From: Clostridium algoriphilum
Lineage (GTDB): Bacteria; Bacillota; Clostridia; Clostridiales; Clostridiaceae
Assembly (NCBI RefSeq): GCF_020443705.1
Contig: NZ_JAIZZK010000009.1
Span: forward strand, 61,783 to 125,782
DNA: 64,000 nt
Reading direction: 5' to 3'
The notes beneath the pieces are model-generated. The model saw only the letters and a program-made list of their open reading frames with translations. It was not told where the DNA came from and searched no databases. Each line of letters opens with the position of its first letter. Position 1 is the first letter of the stretch. The position numbers and the translations under genes were made by a program. This document shows, one piece after another, positions 18,691-26,698 of the stretch.

Positions 18691-18734
18691 ATGAGCTTCA
18701 CTAATATGTTTCAATATTAGTGGAGCTCATTTTA
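18691..18734 (+). terminator. iol operon terminator
   Basis: A 17-base arm (18691-18707, ATGAGCTTCACTAATAT) pairs with 18714-18730, with one mismatch near AGCT and a 6-base loop, then TTTT. It lies about 100 bases after the symporter gene. Confidence 0.8.
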
Positions 18735-18971
18735 AACGGAAATTAATTTTATTTTTATTAAAGAGCATATTATTAGTAAATTTAAACTGTTTTTCAGCAT
18801 TATTTTTTGGTATAATTGTATTGAAGAAGAACATCATCTTTTGCTTTCTATTTGTCGTAGTGATTCACTTATAACAAATAAGGGAATGTTATTAACTGTT
18901 TTGACTTAAATACAGAAATTACAGTCAAATCATTACACAAATTATATGTATAAGTTGAATTTATTAATCCC

Positions 18972-19066
18972 GAGAAAACGATTACCATATACTAAAAAGT
19001 TTAAAAACAAAGATATTATAGGTTGTGTAATATATATTCGTAGTTTATTTATAAGTTACCTATAAA
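18972..19066 (+). promoter_or_regulatory. leader of the first DeoR-family regulator: cre-like element and TTTATAAGTTA motif
   Basis: GAGAAAACGATTACCA (18972-18987) shares GAAAACGATT with the iolA leader cre-like site but has more mismatches to the consensus. TTTATAAGTTACCTATAAA (19048-19066) copies the near-palindrome before the iolA promoter and sits between the presumed promoter and the RBS, consistent with autoregulation. No clean -35/-10 pair could be fixed in 18735-19047. Confidence 0.42.
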
Positions 19067-19089
19067 TTATGAAGAAAGGATAATTAATT

Positions 19090-19845
19090 ATGAAAACTAA
19101 TAGAATTAAAGAAATTGAGGAATATATACTAAGCAACGAATCAGTCCCTTTAGATTCATTGTGTGATGTTTTTAAAATTTCTAAAAACACAATTCGTCGA
19201 GATATAAATGAACTTGTAAAAAAAGGAACCGTAAAAAAGGTTTATGGTGGAGTAACAGCTGTTATTAAATCCTTAATTCCTTTCGAAGAAAGAAACAGTA
19301 AAAATAATTATAAAAAAATGGAAATAGCTAAAGTTGCATCTGGCTTTGTTAATGATGGAGATGTTATATTCATAGATTCTGGTACAACAACACTTAATAT
19401 GATAGACTTCTTAAAAAACAAAAATGATGTAACTATACTTACTAATAATTTGAATGTTATAGTAAATGCACTCCCTTATCCAAATTTAAACGTTATTTGT
19501 ACAGGGGGAAGATTAATAAGAAAGACAAATTCTTTTGAGGTAATACATGCTCTTGCGATATTAAAAGACTATAATGTAAATAAAGCATTTATGGCTGCTA
19601 CAGGTGTTTCTATATCTAATGGGGCTACAAATTCTTCGTCATTAGAATATAAACTTAAAAAAATTATAGTGGAAAAGACTAATGAGCTATTCTTATTAGT
19701 AGATTCTTCTAAATTTGATGTTTCAACACTTATGACGTATTGTCAATTAAGCGATATTGATCATCTTATAACCGATAAAAAACCGTCTGAAAAATATATA
19801 GAATTTTTTGAAGAGAATAAAATTAATTTTAGTGTATCTGAATGA
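19090..19845 (+). CDS. iolR: DeoR-family transcriptional repressor, probable IolR
   Basis: A 251-aa DeoR-type regulator. The N-terminal winged HTH has the signature NTIRRDINELVKKGTVKKVYGG; the C-terminal sugar-phosphate sensor (ISOCOT fold) has IDSGTTTLNM, TNNLN, TGGRLI, FMAATGVS and LLVDSSKF. In Bacillus the iol repressor IolR is a DeoR protein that senses 2-deoxy-5-keto-gluconate-6-phosphate, and the location directly after the iol operon supports the same role here. A close paralogue is encoded at 21419-22174. AAAGGA precedes ATG 19090. Which of the two controls which iol promoter is unresolved. Confidence 0.82.
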   Translation: MKTNRIKEIEEYILSNESVPLDSLCDVFKISKNTIRRDINELVKKGTVKKVYGGVTAVIKSLIPFEERNSKNNYKKMEIAKVASGFVNDGDVIFIDSGTTTLNMIDFLKNKNDVTILTNNLNVIVNALPYPNLNVICTGGRLIRKTNSFEVIHALAILKDYNVNKAFMAATGVSISNGATNSSSLEYKLKKIIVEKTNELFLLVDSSKFDVSTLMTYCQLSDIDHLITDKKPSEKYIEFFEENKINFSVSE

Positions 19846-19920
19846 TGTTTCGAAAGTCTTGTTTATCATTTTTACAAGGTAAACCATTGATAACGAAGGA
19901 ACGTTTTGATTGCGGTACCA

Positions 19921-19964
19921 CAAACTAAAAAGCACTTAAATCTAAGTGCTTTTTAGTTTGCTAC
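19921..19964. terminator. bidirectional terminator between convergent genes
   Basis: A perfect 18-bp stem (19921-19938 with 19943-19960) and a 4-base loop. T/A-rich arms (CTAAAAAG / CTTTTTAG) give T runs in both directions, so it can serve both the plus-strand regulator and the minus-strand dehydrogenase. Confidence 0.85.
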
Positions 19965-20030
19965 AATTTTACAGTAGTCTCATTTTATAATAATATTATT
20001 ATACACACCATCGCTTTAATGTGTTTTCTT

Positions 20031-21053
20031 TTATTTGATTTCAATTAATTCGTTAGTTTCACAAGATTTTTTACAAGCAAGTGCAACTTTTGTAGCTTGT
20101 AATCCATCAAATGCTCGAACTTCCGGTTGACGTTTTTCTTGTATACATAGAATGAATTCTTTTAGCTCATTAACAAATGCTTGTTTGAATCGTTCTGGAA
20201 AGTTTTGAGAACAAGGTCTAATGACGCCATGTTCATTCATTACTGTTACTAAATTCTTTTCAGGAACTGTTGCAATGCGTAGCATTCCTTTCGTTCCAAT
20301 TAGCTCTGTCTCTACATGATAACCATGAAGGCAATTTCGGCCTGCTACTAAAATCGCCATAGTTTTGTCTTCTAATTGCAGCATTGCGGCTCCAGTTTCT
20401 AACTCATTTACTTTATCAAGTTCCGGATAAGCTGCGTTTTTCCCCATTGCCCAAACTTTAGAGATCTCTTTTTTTGTAAACCATCTCACTAAATCAATAT
20501 CATGGATAGACATATCTGCAAATAAACCACCACTATTACTATTACCTGCGAATTTGACAAAGCTTTCCATTCCTTCACTTGGATCTATGCCATAACTACG
20601 AACAATAGTCAATTCTCCTAATTCTCCATCATCAACCATTTGCTTAGCATATTTATAGGATTCGTCATAACGTCTCATAAACCCTAACATGAAAACTTGA
20701 TGTGGATGAGCTTCAATAACTCTTTGTGTTTCTTCAATATCTTCAATATCTAATCCTATTGGTTTCTCACTGAATACATGTAAGTTTTTATCCATAGCTT
20801 GTCTAATCTGTTTGCAATGGAAGCCTGAAGGCGAGACAATGCATACTGCATTTAGATTTGGACTTTCAATCATTTCTTCGTATGTTTTATAAGTTTCTGT
20901 TACCCCAAGATTATTTACTGCAAAATCCAATTCTTCTGCGAATAAACTACAAGCAGCTACAAGAGTGCACCCAGGTATTTGTTTTGATAAATTTGAAGCA
21001 TGTATTTTTCCTAATCTTCCTAACCCTACAATTCCTACATTAATATTTGTCAT
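20031..21053 (-). CDS. Gfo/Idh/MocA-family inositol dehydrogenase-like oxidoreductase
   Basis: A 340-aa NAD(P)-dependent oxidoreductase: GLGRLGKIHASNL (Rossmann loop 10-22), SEKPIGLDIED, GFMRRYDESY and the catalytic motif ADMSIHDIDLVRW. It is a second, clearly diverged homologue of IolG and may act on scyllo-inositol, chiro-inositol or another polyol (IolX/IolW/IolU-type role; inference). It is transcribed away from the second DeoR gene across a gap with a 28-bp dyad. It uses CGT/CGA/CGC arginine codons more often than the neighbouring iol genes, which suggests a separate origin. The RBS (TAAGGAGGA) is clear on the minus strand. Confidence 0.82.
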   Translation of the reverse strand: MTNINVGIVGLGRLGKIHASNLSKQIPGCTLVAACSLFAEELDFAVNNLGVTETYKTYEEMIESPNLNAVCIVSPSGFHCKQIRQAMDKNLHVFSEKPIGLDIEDIEETQRVIEAHPHQVFMLGFMRRYDESYKYAKQMVDDGELGELTIVRSYGIDPSEGMESFVKFAGNSNSGGLFADMSIHDIDLVRWFTKKEISKVWAMGKNAAYPELDKVNELETGAAMLQLEDKTMAILVAGRNCLHGYHVETELIGTKGMLRIATVPEKNLVTVMNEHGVIRPCSQNFPERFKQAFVNELKEFILCIQEKRQPEVRAFDGLQATKVALACKKSCETNELIEIK

Positions 21054-21244
21054 TTTCTATTCCTCCTTAATACTTATCTTCTATAAGTAATTGCAAAATC
21101 TTGTAATCAAGGGACTGTAAGATGCCACAATTAATTATTCAAAGTTTCATGTTTTCATAAATGAAAAATAACGTTTACAAAATAGTCTCAAAATAAAGAT
21201 ATTTTTGTATAAATATATCCAAAAACATCTATTTGATAAGGTAT

Positions 21245-21272
21245 TGATTATATTATAGTATTAATATAATCA
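21245..21272. promoter_or_regulatory. 10-bp dyad in a divergent promoter region
   Basis: TGATTATATT (21245-21254) and AATATAATCA (21263-21272) are perfect inverted repeats 8 bases apart, between the divergent dehydrogenase and DeoR genes. This is a candidate operator controlling the minus-strand dehydrogenase. Confidence 0.45.
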
Positions 21273-21343
21273 TTAGTCAATTTAATTTTGGTTATATATT
21301 GAAATATTAAATTTAATTTACAATAATTACAATGAAAGTGATG

Positions 21344-21377
21344 ATATGTTGATTATGTTTTGGATATGTGCTATAAT
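21344..21377 (+). promoter_or_regulatory. promoter and iol-type operator of the second DeoR gene
   Basis: TTGATT (21349-21354), 17-base spacer, TATAAT (21372-21377). The -35 lies inside ATATGTTGATTATG (21344-21357), which matches ATATGTTGATTAAG at the iolA promoter (3250-3263) in 13 of 14 positions, so the same repressor probably binds both. Confidence 0.6.
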
Positions 21378-21418
21378 TACATTAATTGATAAACTATAAA
21401 CGTAAGGGGAGCTCACAA

Positions 21419-22174
21419 ATGAAATTAAAAAGAATTCAGAAGATTGAGCGATATATATACCAAAATGGGAGTGTTTCTTTAGACGAACTTTGTGAAACTT
21501 TTAGTGTTTCAAAAAACACTATCCGTCGTGATGTCAACTATTTGGAAGAAAACGGTAATTTAAAAAAAGTATATGGAGGTGTTTTAGCTAATAAGACTTC
21601 TTTAATACCTTTTGAAAATAGAACAATCCAAAATCAAGAAAAAAAACAAAACATTGCTCATGTTGCAGCCTCCTTTATTGAAGAAAATGACTTAGTTTTT
21701 ATCGATTCGGGGACTACTACGCGCCAAATGTTAGAAGTAATAGACAATAATAAGAGCTTTACTGTTTTAACTAATAGTTTAGACATTATAAATGCTGTAG
21801 CTGGTTTAAATAATATTCAATTAATAATAGTTGGGCATACTTACAAAAGAGGCACTCAATCATTTGTTGGTATTGACGAAGATGATACTATTAATCGGTA
21901 TAATATTAATAAGGCATTTATGTCAGCAACGGGAGTATCTATTAAACATGGATTAACAAATTCAGATATCTTAGAAACAGAAATAAAAAAACATGTTGCT
22001 AAAAGAGCAGGTGAATTATATTTATTAGCAGATTCCTCGAAATTTGGAAAATCAACACTCTTGACCTATGCTGAATTAACGGATGTCAAAAGAATTATAA
22101 CTAATGAATGCTTATCTAGTGAATATGTTGATTATTGCTCTGATCATAATACTATAATTGAATGTTCAAAATAA
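21419..22174 (+). CDS. second DeoR-family regulator
   Basis: A 251-aa DeoR protein and close paralogue of the product of 19090-19845. Shared blocks are SKNTIRRD, KKVYGGV, SLIPFE, FIDSGTTT, the TNSLD region, FMSATGVS and LLADSSKF. It starts at ATG 21419 (AAGGGGA 9 bases upstream); an in-frame ATG at 21386 lies only 9 bases after the -10 box. It forms a short unit with the tautomerase gene 38 bases downstream and diverges from the Gfo/Idh dehydrogenase, the usual layout for a local regulator. Confidence 0.83.
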   Translation: MKLKRIQKIERYIYQNGSVSLDELCETFSVSKNTIRRDVNYLEENGNLKKVYGGVLANKTSLIPFENRTIQNQEKKQNIAHVAASFIEENDLVFIDSGTTTRQMLEVIDNNKSFTVLTNSLDIINAVAGLNNIQLIIVGHTYKRGTQSFVGIDEDDTINRYNINKAFMSATGVSIKHGLTNSDILETEIKKHVAKRAGELYLLADSSKFGKSTLLTYAELTDVKRIITNECLSSEYVDYCSDHNTIIECSK

Positions 22175-22212
22175 AAATTACTAATTAGATTTTAATAATA
22201 GGAGGGTTTTAA

Positions 22213-22602
22213 ATGCCATTAATTCGTTTTGATATGATTGAAGGAAGAACAGAAACAGAGGTTACAAAGATACTAGATATCTCACATCGAGTAATTGTCG
22301 ATGCTTTTCAAGTCCCAGAAGGTGATCGTTATCAAATTGTTCACCAACATCACCCTTATGAAATGATTATTAAAGATACAGGCTTAGGGTTTAAGCGTTC
22401 TAAAAGTGTGATTGTTATTACTATTACTACTCGTCAACGCACACATGAAAAAAAAGAAATTTTTTATGAAAAGTTAGTGCTTGCTTTAAAACAAGAATGC
22501 AATATTGACCCAGCAGATATTATGGTTTCAATGGTTGTGAATGAAGGCGAAGATTGGAGTTTTGGGTTTGGGAAAGCACAGTTTTTAACCGGCGAACTCT
22601 AA
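22213..22602 (+). CDS. tautomerase-superfamily protein
   Basis: A 129-aa protein with the hallmark N-terminal Pro1 after Met removal (MPLIRFDMIEGRTETEV). The length and the repeated beta-alpha-beta pattern fit the Tautomerase_2 group, with fused 4-oxalocrotonate tautomerase-like halves. The family catalyses keto-enol tautomerisation through the N-terminal proline. Co-transcription with the second DeoR gene suggests it acts on a ketonic sugar or inosose intermediate (inference). AGGAGGG precedes the ATG. Confidence 0.8.
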   Translation: MPLIRFDMIEGRTETEVTKILDISHRVIVDAFQVPEGDRYQIVHQHHPYEMIIKDTGLGFKRSKSVIVITITTRQRTHEKKEIFYEKLVLALKQECNIDPADIMVSMVVNEGEDWSFGFGKAQFLTGEL

Positions 22603-22620
22603 AGAAGATTTCATCATATA

Positions 22621-22672
22621 AGAACATAAACAAAAACTTGTGAAATGAGTTTTTGTTTATGTTCTTTATTTT
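22621..22672 (+). terminator. strong terminator after the tautomerase gene
   Basis: A perfect 18-bp stem (22621-22638 with 22648-22665), 9-base loop, followed by TTATTTTG. Confidence 0.88.
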
Positions 22673-22832
22673 GATTTCAAACTATCAATTTGAGAAACTT
22701 GTATAAGAGTACCATACGTATAATATAGTAATTCTCTGCAACCCAAATATATGTCTTTGGGACTTGAATATTATTTATAGCACAGGTTTTATAGAGTAAA
22801 CATGAAGAAGGTAAATATTACCTTCTTTTTTT
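22673..22832 (+). other. gene-free interval ending in its own terminator; possible small RNA
   Basis: No ORF. A TATAAT box occurs at 22719-22724, though no good -35 is found. CCCAAA/TTTGGG can pair around 22742-22760. The interval ends in a clear terminator, AAGAAGGTAA (22805-22814), 3-base loop, TTACCTTCTT (22818-22827) plus a T run. A transcript of about 100 nt is possible. The remaining 22833-23052 is AT-rich leader to the permease gene. Confidence 0.35.
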
Positions 22833-23052
22833 ATTGCAATAGAATAGTGGGGCTGAGGTTAGAGAAATTTAGCTTGAATTTTTTTATATTTAATAAAATA
22901 GTTTTGAGAGTATAGGCATATATATAATATATATTAGTCAATAACAGACTGAAATTACACTCGATTTATTTGACCTATCTACTAGGTTAGTGAAAGATTA
23001 ACTTACTCCATTTATTCTATAAATTTATTATCAAAAATTTAAGAGGTGTAGA

Positions 23053-24030
23053 ATGAGCAATTCAAATAATTCCAAAGTAGGTTGTATACTGGGTATTGGT
23101 TCTGGTTTAGCATGGGGATTAGATGCTGTTATAATAGGAATAATTTTAGCGGCATCATTATTTTCACAGAATGATAACATAATATTTCTAGCTCCATTTG
23201 TTGCTGCATTTTTAAAAGATGGTCTTTCAGCTATATATATGAGCATAATAAATATTAGTCGAGGAAACTTTAAATCTGTCTTAAAAGGATTTAAGACAAA
23301 AGGTGGGTTATTTATAGCTATAGGTGCTTTGTTTGGAGGTCCTTTAGGTATGACTTGTTATATGTTCAGTATGAGGTATATAGGACCTGCATATACTGCG
23401 AATATTTCAGCCGTTTATCCAGCAATAGGAGCTGTTCTTGCTTTTATACTTTTAAAAGAAAAAATTGAAAAGAGCACTTGGATGGGGATAGGGTTAAGTG
23501 TGCTAGGTGTATTTGTCCTAGGATATTTCGGTGGTGGAACAGTAAATAAAGGCACTTTTATCATAGGAGTACTTTTTGCTCTAGGAGCAGTTGTGGGGTG
23601 GGCATCTGAAAGCGTAATATGTGCTTATGGCATGAAGGATGATATAGGACCTATAGAAGCCTTAAATATAAGGTACATAATTTCTGCCATAGTTTATGGA
23701 GCAATTATAGTACCAATCCTGAAAGGACACTTTTTAACAGGAGAAGTACTTGCCAGTAATACTATTTGGTTACTTGTATTGTCAGCGCTTGTTGCAACAA
23801 CATCTTTTATATTTTACTATAAAACGATTTATTTAATAGGAGCTGCTAAAGGAACCGCTTTAAACATAACATATGCTTTATGGACGATTGTATTTCATAC
23901 GTTGATATTTCATACTCCCATTACAAGTGAATTAATTGTAGGTAGTGTGATTATAACATTAGGAACGGTTTTGGTAATTGTGAAACCTAGTCAAATTTTT
24001 AATTTTAAAAGGAATATTCAAAATTTTTAA
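23053..24030 (+). CDS. EamA/DMT-superfamily permease
   Basis: A 325-aa membrane protein with about 10 transmembrane segments in two EamA-like halves: GIGSGLAWGLDAVIIGI at the start, MRYIGPAYTANISAVYPAIGAVLAF closing half one, and KTIYLIGAAKGTALNITYALWT in half two. Substrates of DMT permeases vary (amino acids, nucleosides, sugars), and none can be assigned here. It is a single gene between an upstream terminator and a convergent phosphatase gene. RBS AAGAGGTG precedes ATG 23053. Confidence 0.82.
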   Translation: MSNSNNSKVGCILGIGSGLAWGLDAVIIGIILAASLFSQNDNIIFLAPFVAAFLKDGLSAIYMSIINISRGNFKSVLKGFKTKGGLFIAIGALFGGPLGMTCYMFSMRYIGPAYTANISAVYPAIGAVLAFILLKEKIEKSTWMGIGLSVLGVFVLGYFGGGTVNKGTFIIGVLFALGAVVGWASESVICAYGMKDDIGPIEALNIRYIISAIVYGAIIVPILKGHFLTGEVLASNTIWLLVLSALVATTSFIFYYKTIYLIGAAKGTALNITYALWTIVFHTLIFHTPITSELIVGSVIITLGTVLVIVKPSQIFNFKRNIQNF

Positions 24031-24133
24031 TTTAAATTACATTTTCACTCACAAAATATTGTTGTGAGTCTACTTTCATGTATGTATTGATAAAAAGACT
24101 AGAAAGGACTATATGTTTTATGTTGATAATATC

Positions 24134-24958
24134 TTAAGACCATATGAAATTATTTATTGCATAGGCTATACCAGACTCATCATTTGACCTCGTTATATAC
24201 TTTGCATATGTTTTAAGTTCCTCTACAGAATTTCCCATTGCTATAGGCATGCCAACGCGTTGAAACATATCTATATCATTGTAATTATCCCCAAAAGCAA
24301 TAACCTTAGTTAGGTCTACATCTAATTTCTCTGATAAGATTTTTAGTGCCCTACCTTTAGAAATATTAGAAGCCATTATATCTAGAAGTCCGCCCATCGA
24401 ACTCAATGCCGTAAGATCATCAAAACTTGAAAAATGTTCTTCTAAAGATTTTACATGTTCATGATCACTACATACTAATAAAATTTTTATGGCATTTATG
24501 TCATCAATATTTTCTATTATTTTATTATCTACATACTTAATAGGTACTTGTAAATTGTTTGGTAGCATCTTATTAAGATTTTCAAATTTAGCGGCCCTAG
24601 GGTTATTTTTGTTCGAAAATACCACATCAGTAGTATATATTAAAAAATGTATATTATATTCAATACAATAAGTTATGATTTTTCTTACGCTAATTTTGTC
24701 CATTACCTTTGAATAAAGTATGTTTCCTGTTTCTATATCTCTAATTAAGCCACCATTACAAGATATAACATATCCTTTTAAATCTAACTGTTTTATAAAA
24801 GGCTTTAACATTAGATCAACTCTTCCCGAAGCAATAATTACTTCTAATCCACTTTGTTGAAGTTTTTTTAAGGCTGTTTCATTTTCTTTTGATATGACAT
24901 CTGAAGAATTAAACAATGTTCCATCCATATCACATACACACCATTTATATTTAAGCAT
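24134..24958 (-). CDS. Cof-type HAD phosphatase
   Basis: A 274-aa HAD subfamily IIB (Cof/YidA-like) sugar-phosphate phosphatase: motif I DMDGTLFNSS (10-19), motif II ASGR (43-46), motif III Lys before the ILSEKLDV block, and motif IV FGDNYNDIDMF. The C2 cap lies between motifs II and III. It is downstream of the GntP gene but separated from it by a minus-strand terminator, so it is probably an independent or read-through unit; a role in acid-sugar phosphate clearance is only suggested by context. AGGAGTT precedes the ATG. Confidence 0.85.
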   Translation of the reverse strand: MLKYKWCVCDMDGTLFNSSDVISKENETALKKLQQSGLEVIIASGRVDLMLKPFIKQLDLKGYVISCNGGLIRDIETGNILYSKVMDKISVRKIITYCIEYNIHFLIYTTDVVFSNKNNPRAAKFENLNKMLPNNLQVPIKYVDNKIIENIDDINAIKILLVCSDHEHVKSLEEHFSSFDDLTALSSMGGLLDIMASNISKGRALKILSEKLDVDLTKVIAFGDNYNDIDMFQRVGMPIAMGNSVEELKTYAKYITRSNDESGIAYAINNFIWS

Positions 24959-25035
24959 TTGTAACTCCTCCTTTTATATCTTAAATTATAGCTAACTTTA
25001 AATTTAATAATTTTAATTATATTATAAACCTCATG

Positions 25036-25081
25036 AAAAACAATTGGTGTATATAATTTATTAAAACTATATACACCAATT
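25036..25081 (-). terminator. terminator after the GntP gene
   Basis: AATTGGTGTATATA (25042-25055) pairs perfectly with TATATACACCAATT (25068-25081). On the minus strand the hairpin is followed by GTTTTTC. Confidence 0.8.
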
Positions 25082-25087
25082 ATTTAA

Positions 25088-26410
25088 TTATGCTATAAAC
25101 GCATTTATAATTAATACACCAGCTAGTCCTATGAATGAAACAATCGTAACCATTACTGTCCACGTTTTGAGTGTTTTACCTATTGAAAGATTAAAATACT
25201 CTTTAAATATCCAGAAGCCTGCATCGTTAACATGTGAGAATATTAAGCTTCCTGCTCCGGTTGCAATAACCATAAGCTCTGGACATACACCAGTAATTCC
25301 TATAAGCGGTCCTGCAATACCTGCTGCTGTCATACCTGCTACAGTAGCAGAACCAAGAGATACTCTCAAAACAGCTGCTATGAGCCAAGCTAGTAATAAT
25401 GGTGAAAGGTTAGTTCCCTGCATCATATGGGCAATATATATATCTACCCCACTGTCTATAATTACCTGTTTAAAGGCACCGCCTCCACCAATAATTAATA
25501 ATATCATTCCTATTGAAGCTATTGAGGCTGTAATAGAATTCATAACTTCCTGGATTTTCTTACCCCTATTGATTCCAAAAGTGAATATAGCAACTAGTAC
25601 AGAAATCAAAAGTGCTATTGCAGGGTCCCCAAAGAAATTAGCATATGGAAGTAGAGATGACTTTGGGGAAGAAATTTCAATAATAGCTTGAATTGACATC
25701 AAAATTACCGGAATAGTTGCTGTAAATATACTGATACCAAACCCAGGCATTTCTTCTTCTGTAAAGTGTCTTGGGTTAAAAAGCGCCTTTGGAATGTCAC
25801 AATTTAAGTAATCTTTTTTGAAAAATTTAGTAAAAACAGTTCCACCTAAGATAACAGCTGGTATTGCTACTGGTATCCCATACAATAGTGTTTTTCCTAA
25901 ACTTGCATTGTATATACCAGCAATTGCTGTTGGGCCAGGGTGAGGTGGTAAAAATCCATGAGCTGTTATTAATGCTGAAACTAATGGGATACCTACATAA
26001 AGAACGGGAACCTCAGCTTCTAAGGCTATAGTAAATACCAATGGTATTAATATAATAAAGCCTGTTTCATAAAAAAGTGCCATTCCTACTATAAAACCTG
26101 TTATAACAGCTGCTAATTGAACTCTATTCTTTCCAAACACTCGTATTAGTGTTGTAGCAATTCTTTGAGCTCCTCCACAGTCAGCCATAAGCTTCCCGAG
26201 CATTGCTCCGAAGCCTAAAACTAGTGCCAGATTTCCTAAGGTACCCCCTAGCCCAGCTTTAACAGATGCTATAGCTTCTACTGCAGGCATTCCTTCCATA
26301 ATTGCAACTGTAATAGAAACCAAAACCAAAGAAATAAATCCGTTTACCTTAAAGACTACCATTAACACAAGTAATAATACTACGCCTATACCAATTATTA
26401 TTAGTGGCAT
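25088..26410 (-). CDS. GntP-family acid-sugar permease
   Basis: A 440-aa H+/gluconate-type symporter with about 12-14 membrane segments. Typical blocks are LGFGAMLGKLMADCGGAQRI, GFILIPLVF, HGFLPPHPGPTAI and SLGSATVAGMTAAG. GntP proteins import gluconate, glycerate, tetronates and related sugar acids. Association with the DUF1537 kinase and GarR-like dehydrogenase points to a C4 acid sugar (threonate or erythronate) or similar. It is separated from the aldolase gene by 288 bases that contain a near-consensus cre site. Confidence 0.9.
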   Translation of the reverse strand: MPLIIIGIGVVLLLVLMVVFKVNGFISLVLVSITVAIMEGMPAVEAIASVKAGLGGTLGNLALVLGFGAMLGKLMADCGGAQRIATTLIRVFGKNRVQLAAVITGFIVGMALFYETGFIILIPLVFTIALEAEVPVLYVGIPLVSALITAHGFLPPHPGPTAIAGIYNASLGKTLLYGIPVAIPAVILGGTVFTKFFKKDYLNCDIPKALFNPRHFTEEEMPGFGISIFTATIPVILMSIQAIIEISSPKSSLLPYANFFGDPAIALLISVLVAIFTFGINRGKKIQEVMNSITASIASIGMILLIIGGGGAFKQVIIDSGVDIYIAHMMQGTNLSPLLLAWLIAAVLRVSLGSATVAGMTAAGIAGPLIGITGVCPELMVIATGAGSLIFSHVNDAGFWIFKEYFNLSIGKTLKTWTVMVTIVSFIGLAGVLIINAFIA

Positions 26411-26468
26411 ATTTTAACCTCCTAATTATTAATAATTATTTACTTACATAAAATTGCTTTTGTTGATA

Positions 26469-26484
26469 TTGTTATCGTTTTCAG
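26469..26484 (-). promoter_or_regulatory. CcpA cre site upstream of the GntP gene
   Basis: Read on the minus strand, CTGAAAACGATAACAA matches WTGNAANCGNWNNCWW at all but the first position. It lies about 60 bases upstream of the GntP start, the best cre match in the window. Confidence 0.65.
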
Positions 26485-26698
26485 GAGTTATATACTAAAT
26501 TGAGCTAACCTAAAATTCTATGGATTAGTTAAAAATACGTTAATTTACTTAAGTCGATAAATTGTAAGGTATATGAAACGGCAAGCAAATTTTTCAATAT
26601 AATAACTTGTCATTCCATATTGTTTTTGGATTATAAAATTTTTATAAAACTCATTTTATTCTAAATACTATATACTAATCTAAATATACAAAACCATT

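Noticed and set aside
22719..22800. Purine or SAM riboswitch before the DMT permease gene
   Set aside because: The TATAAT and CCCAAA/TTTGGG pairing recalled an aptamer, but conserved core bases are missing and a terminator separates it by over 200 bases from the gene.
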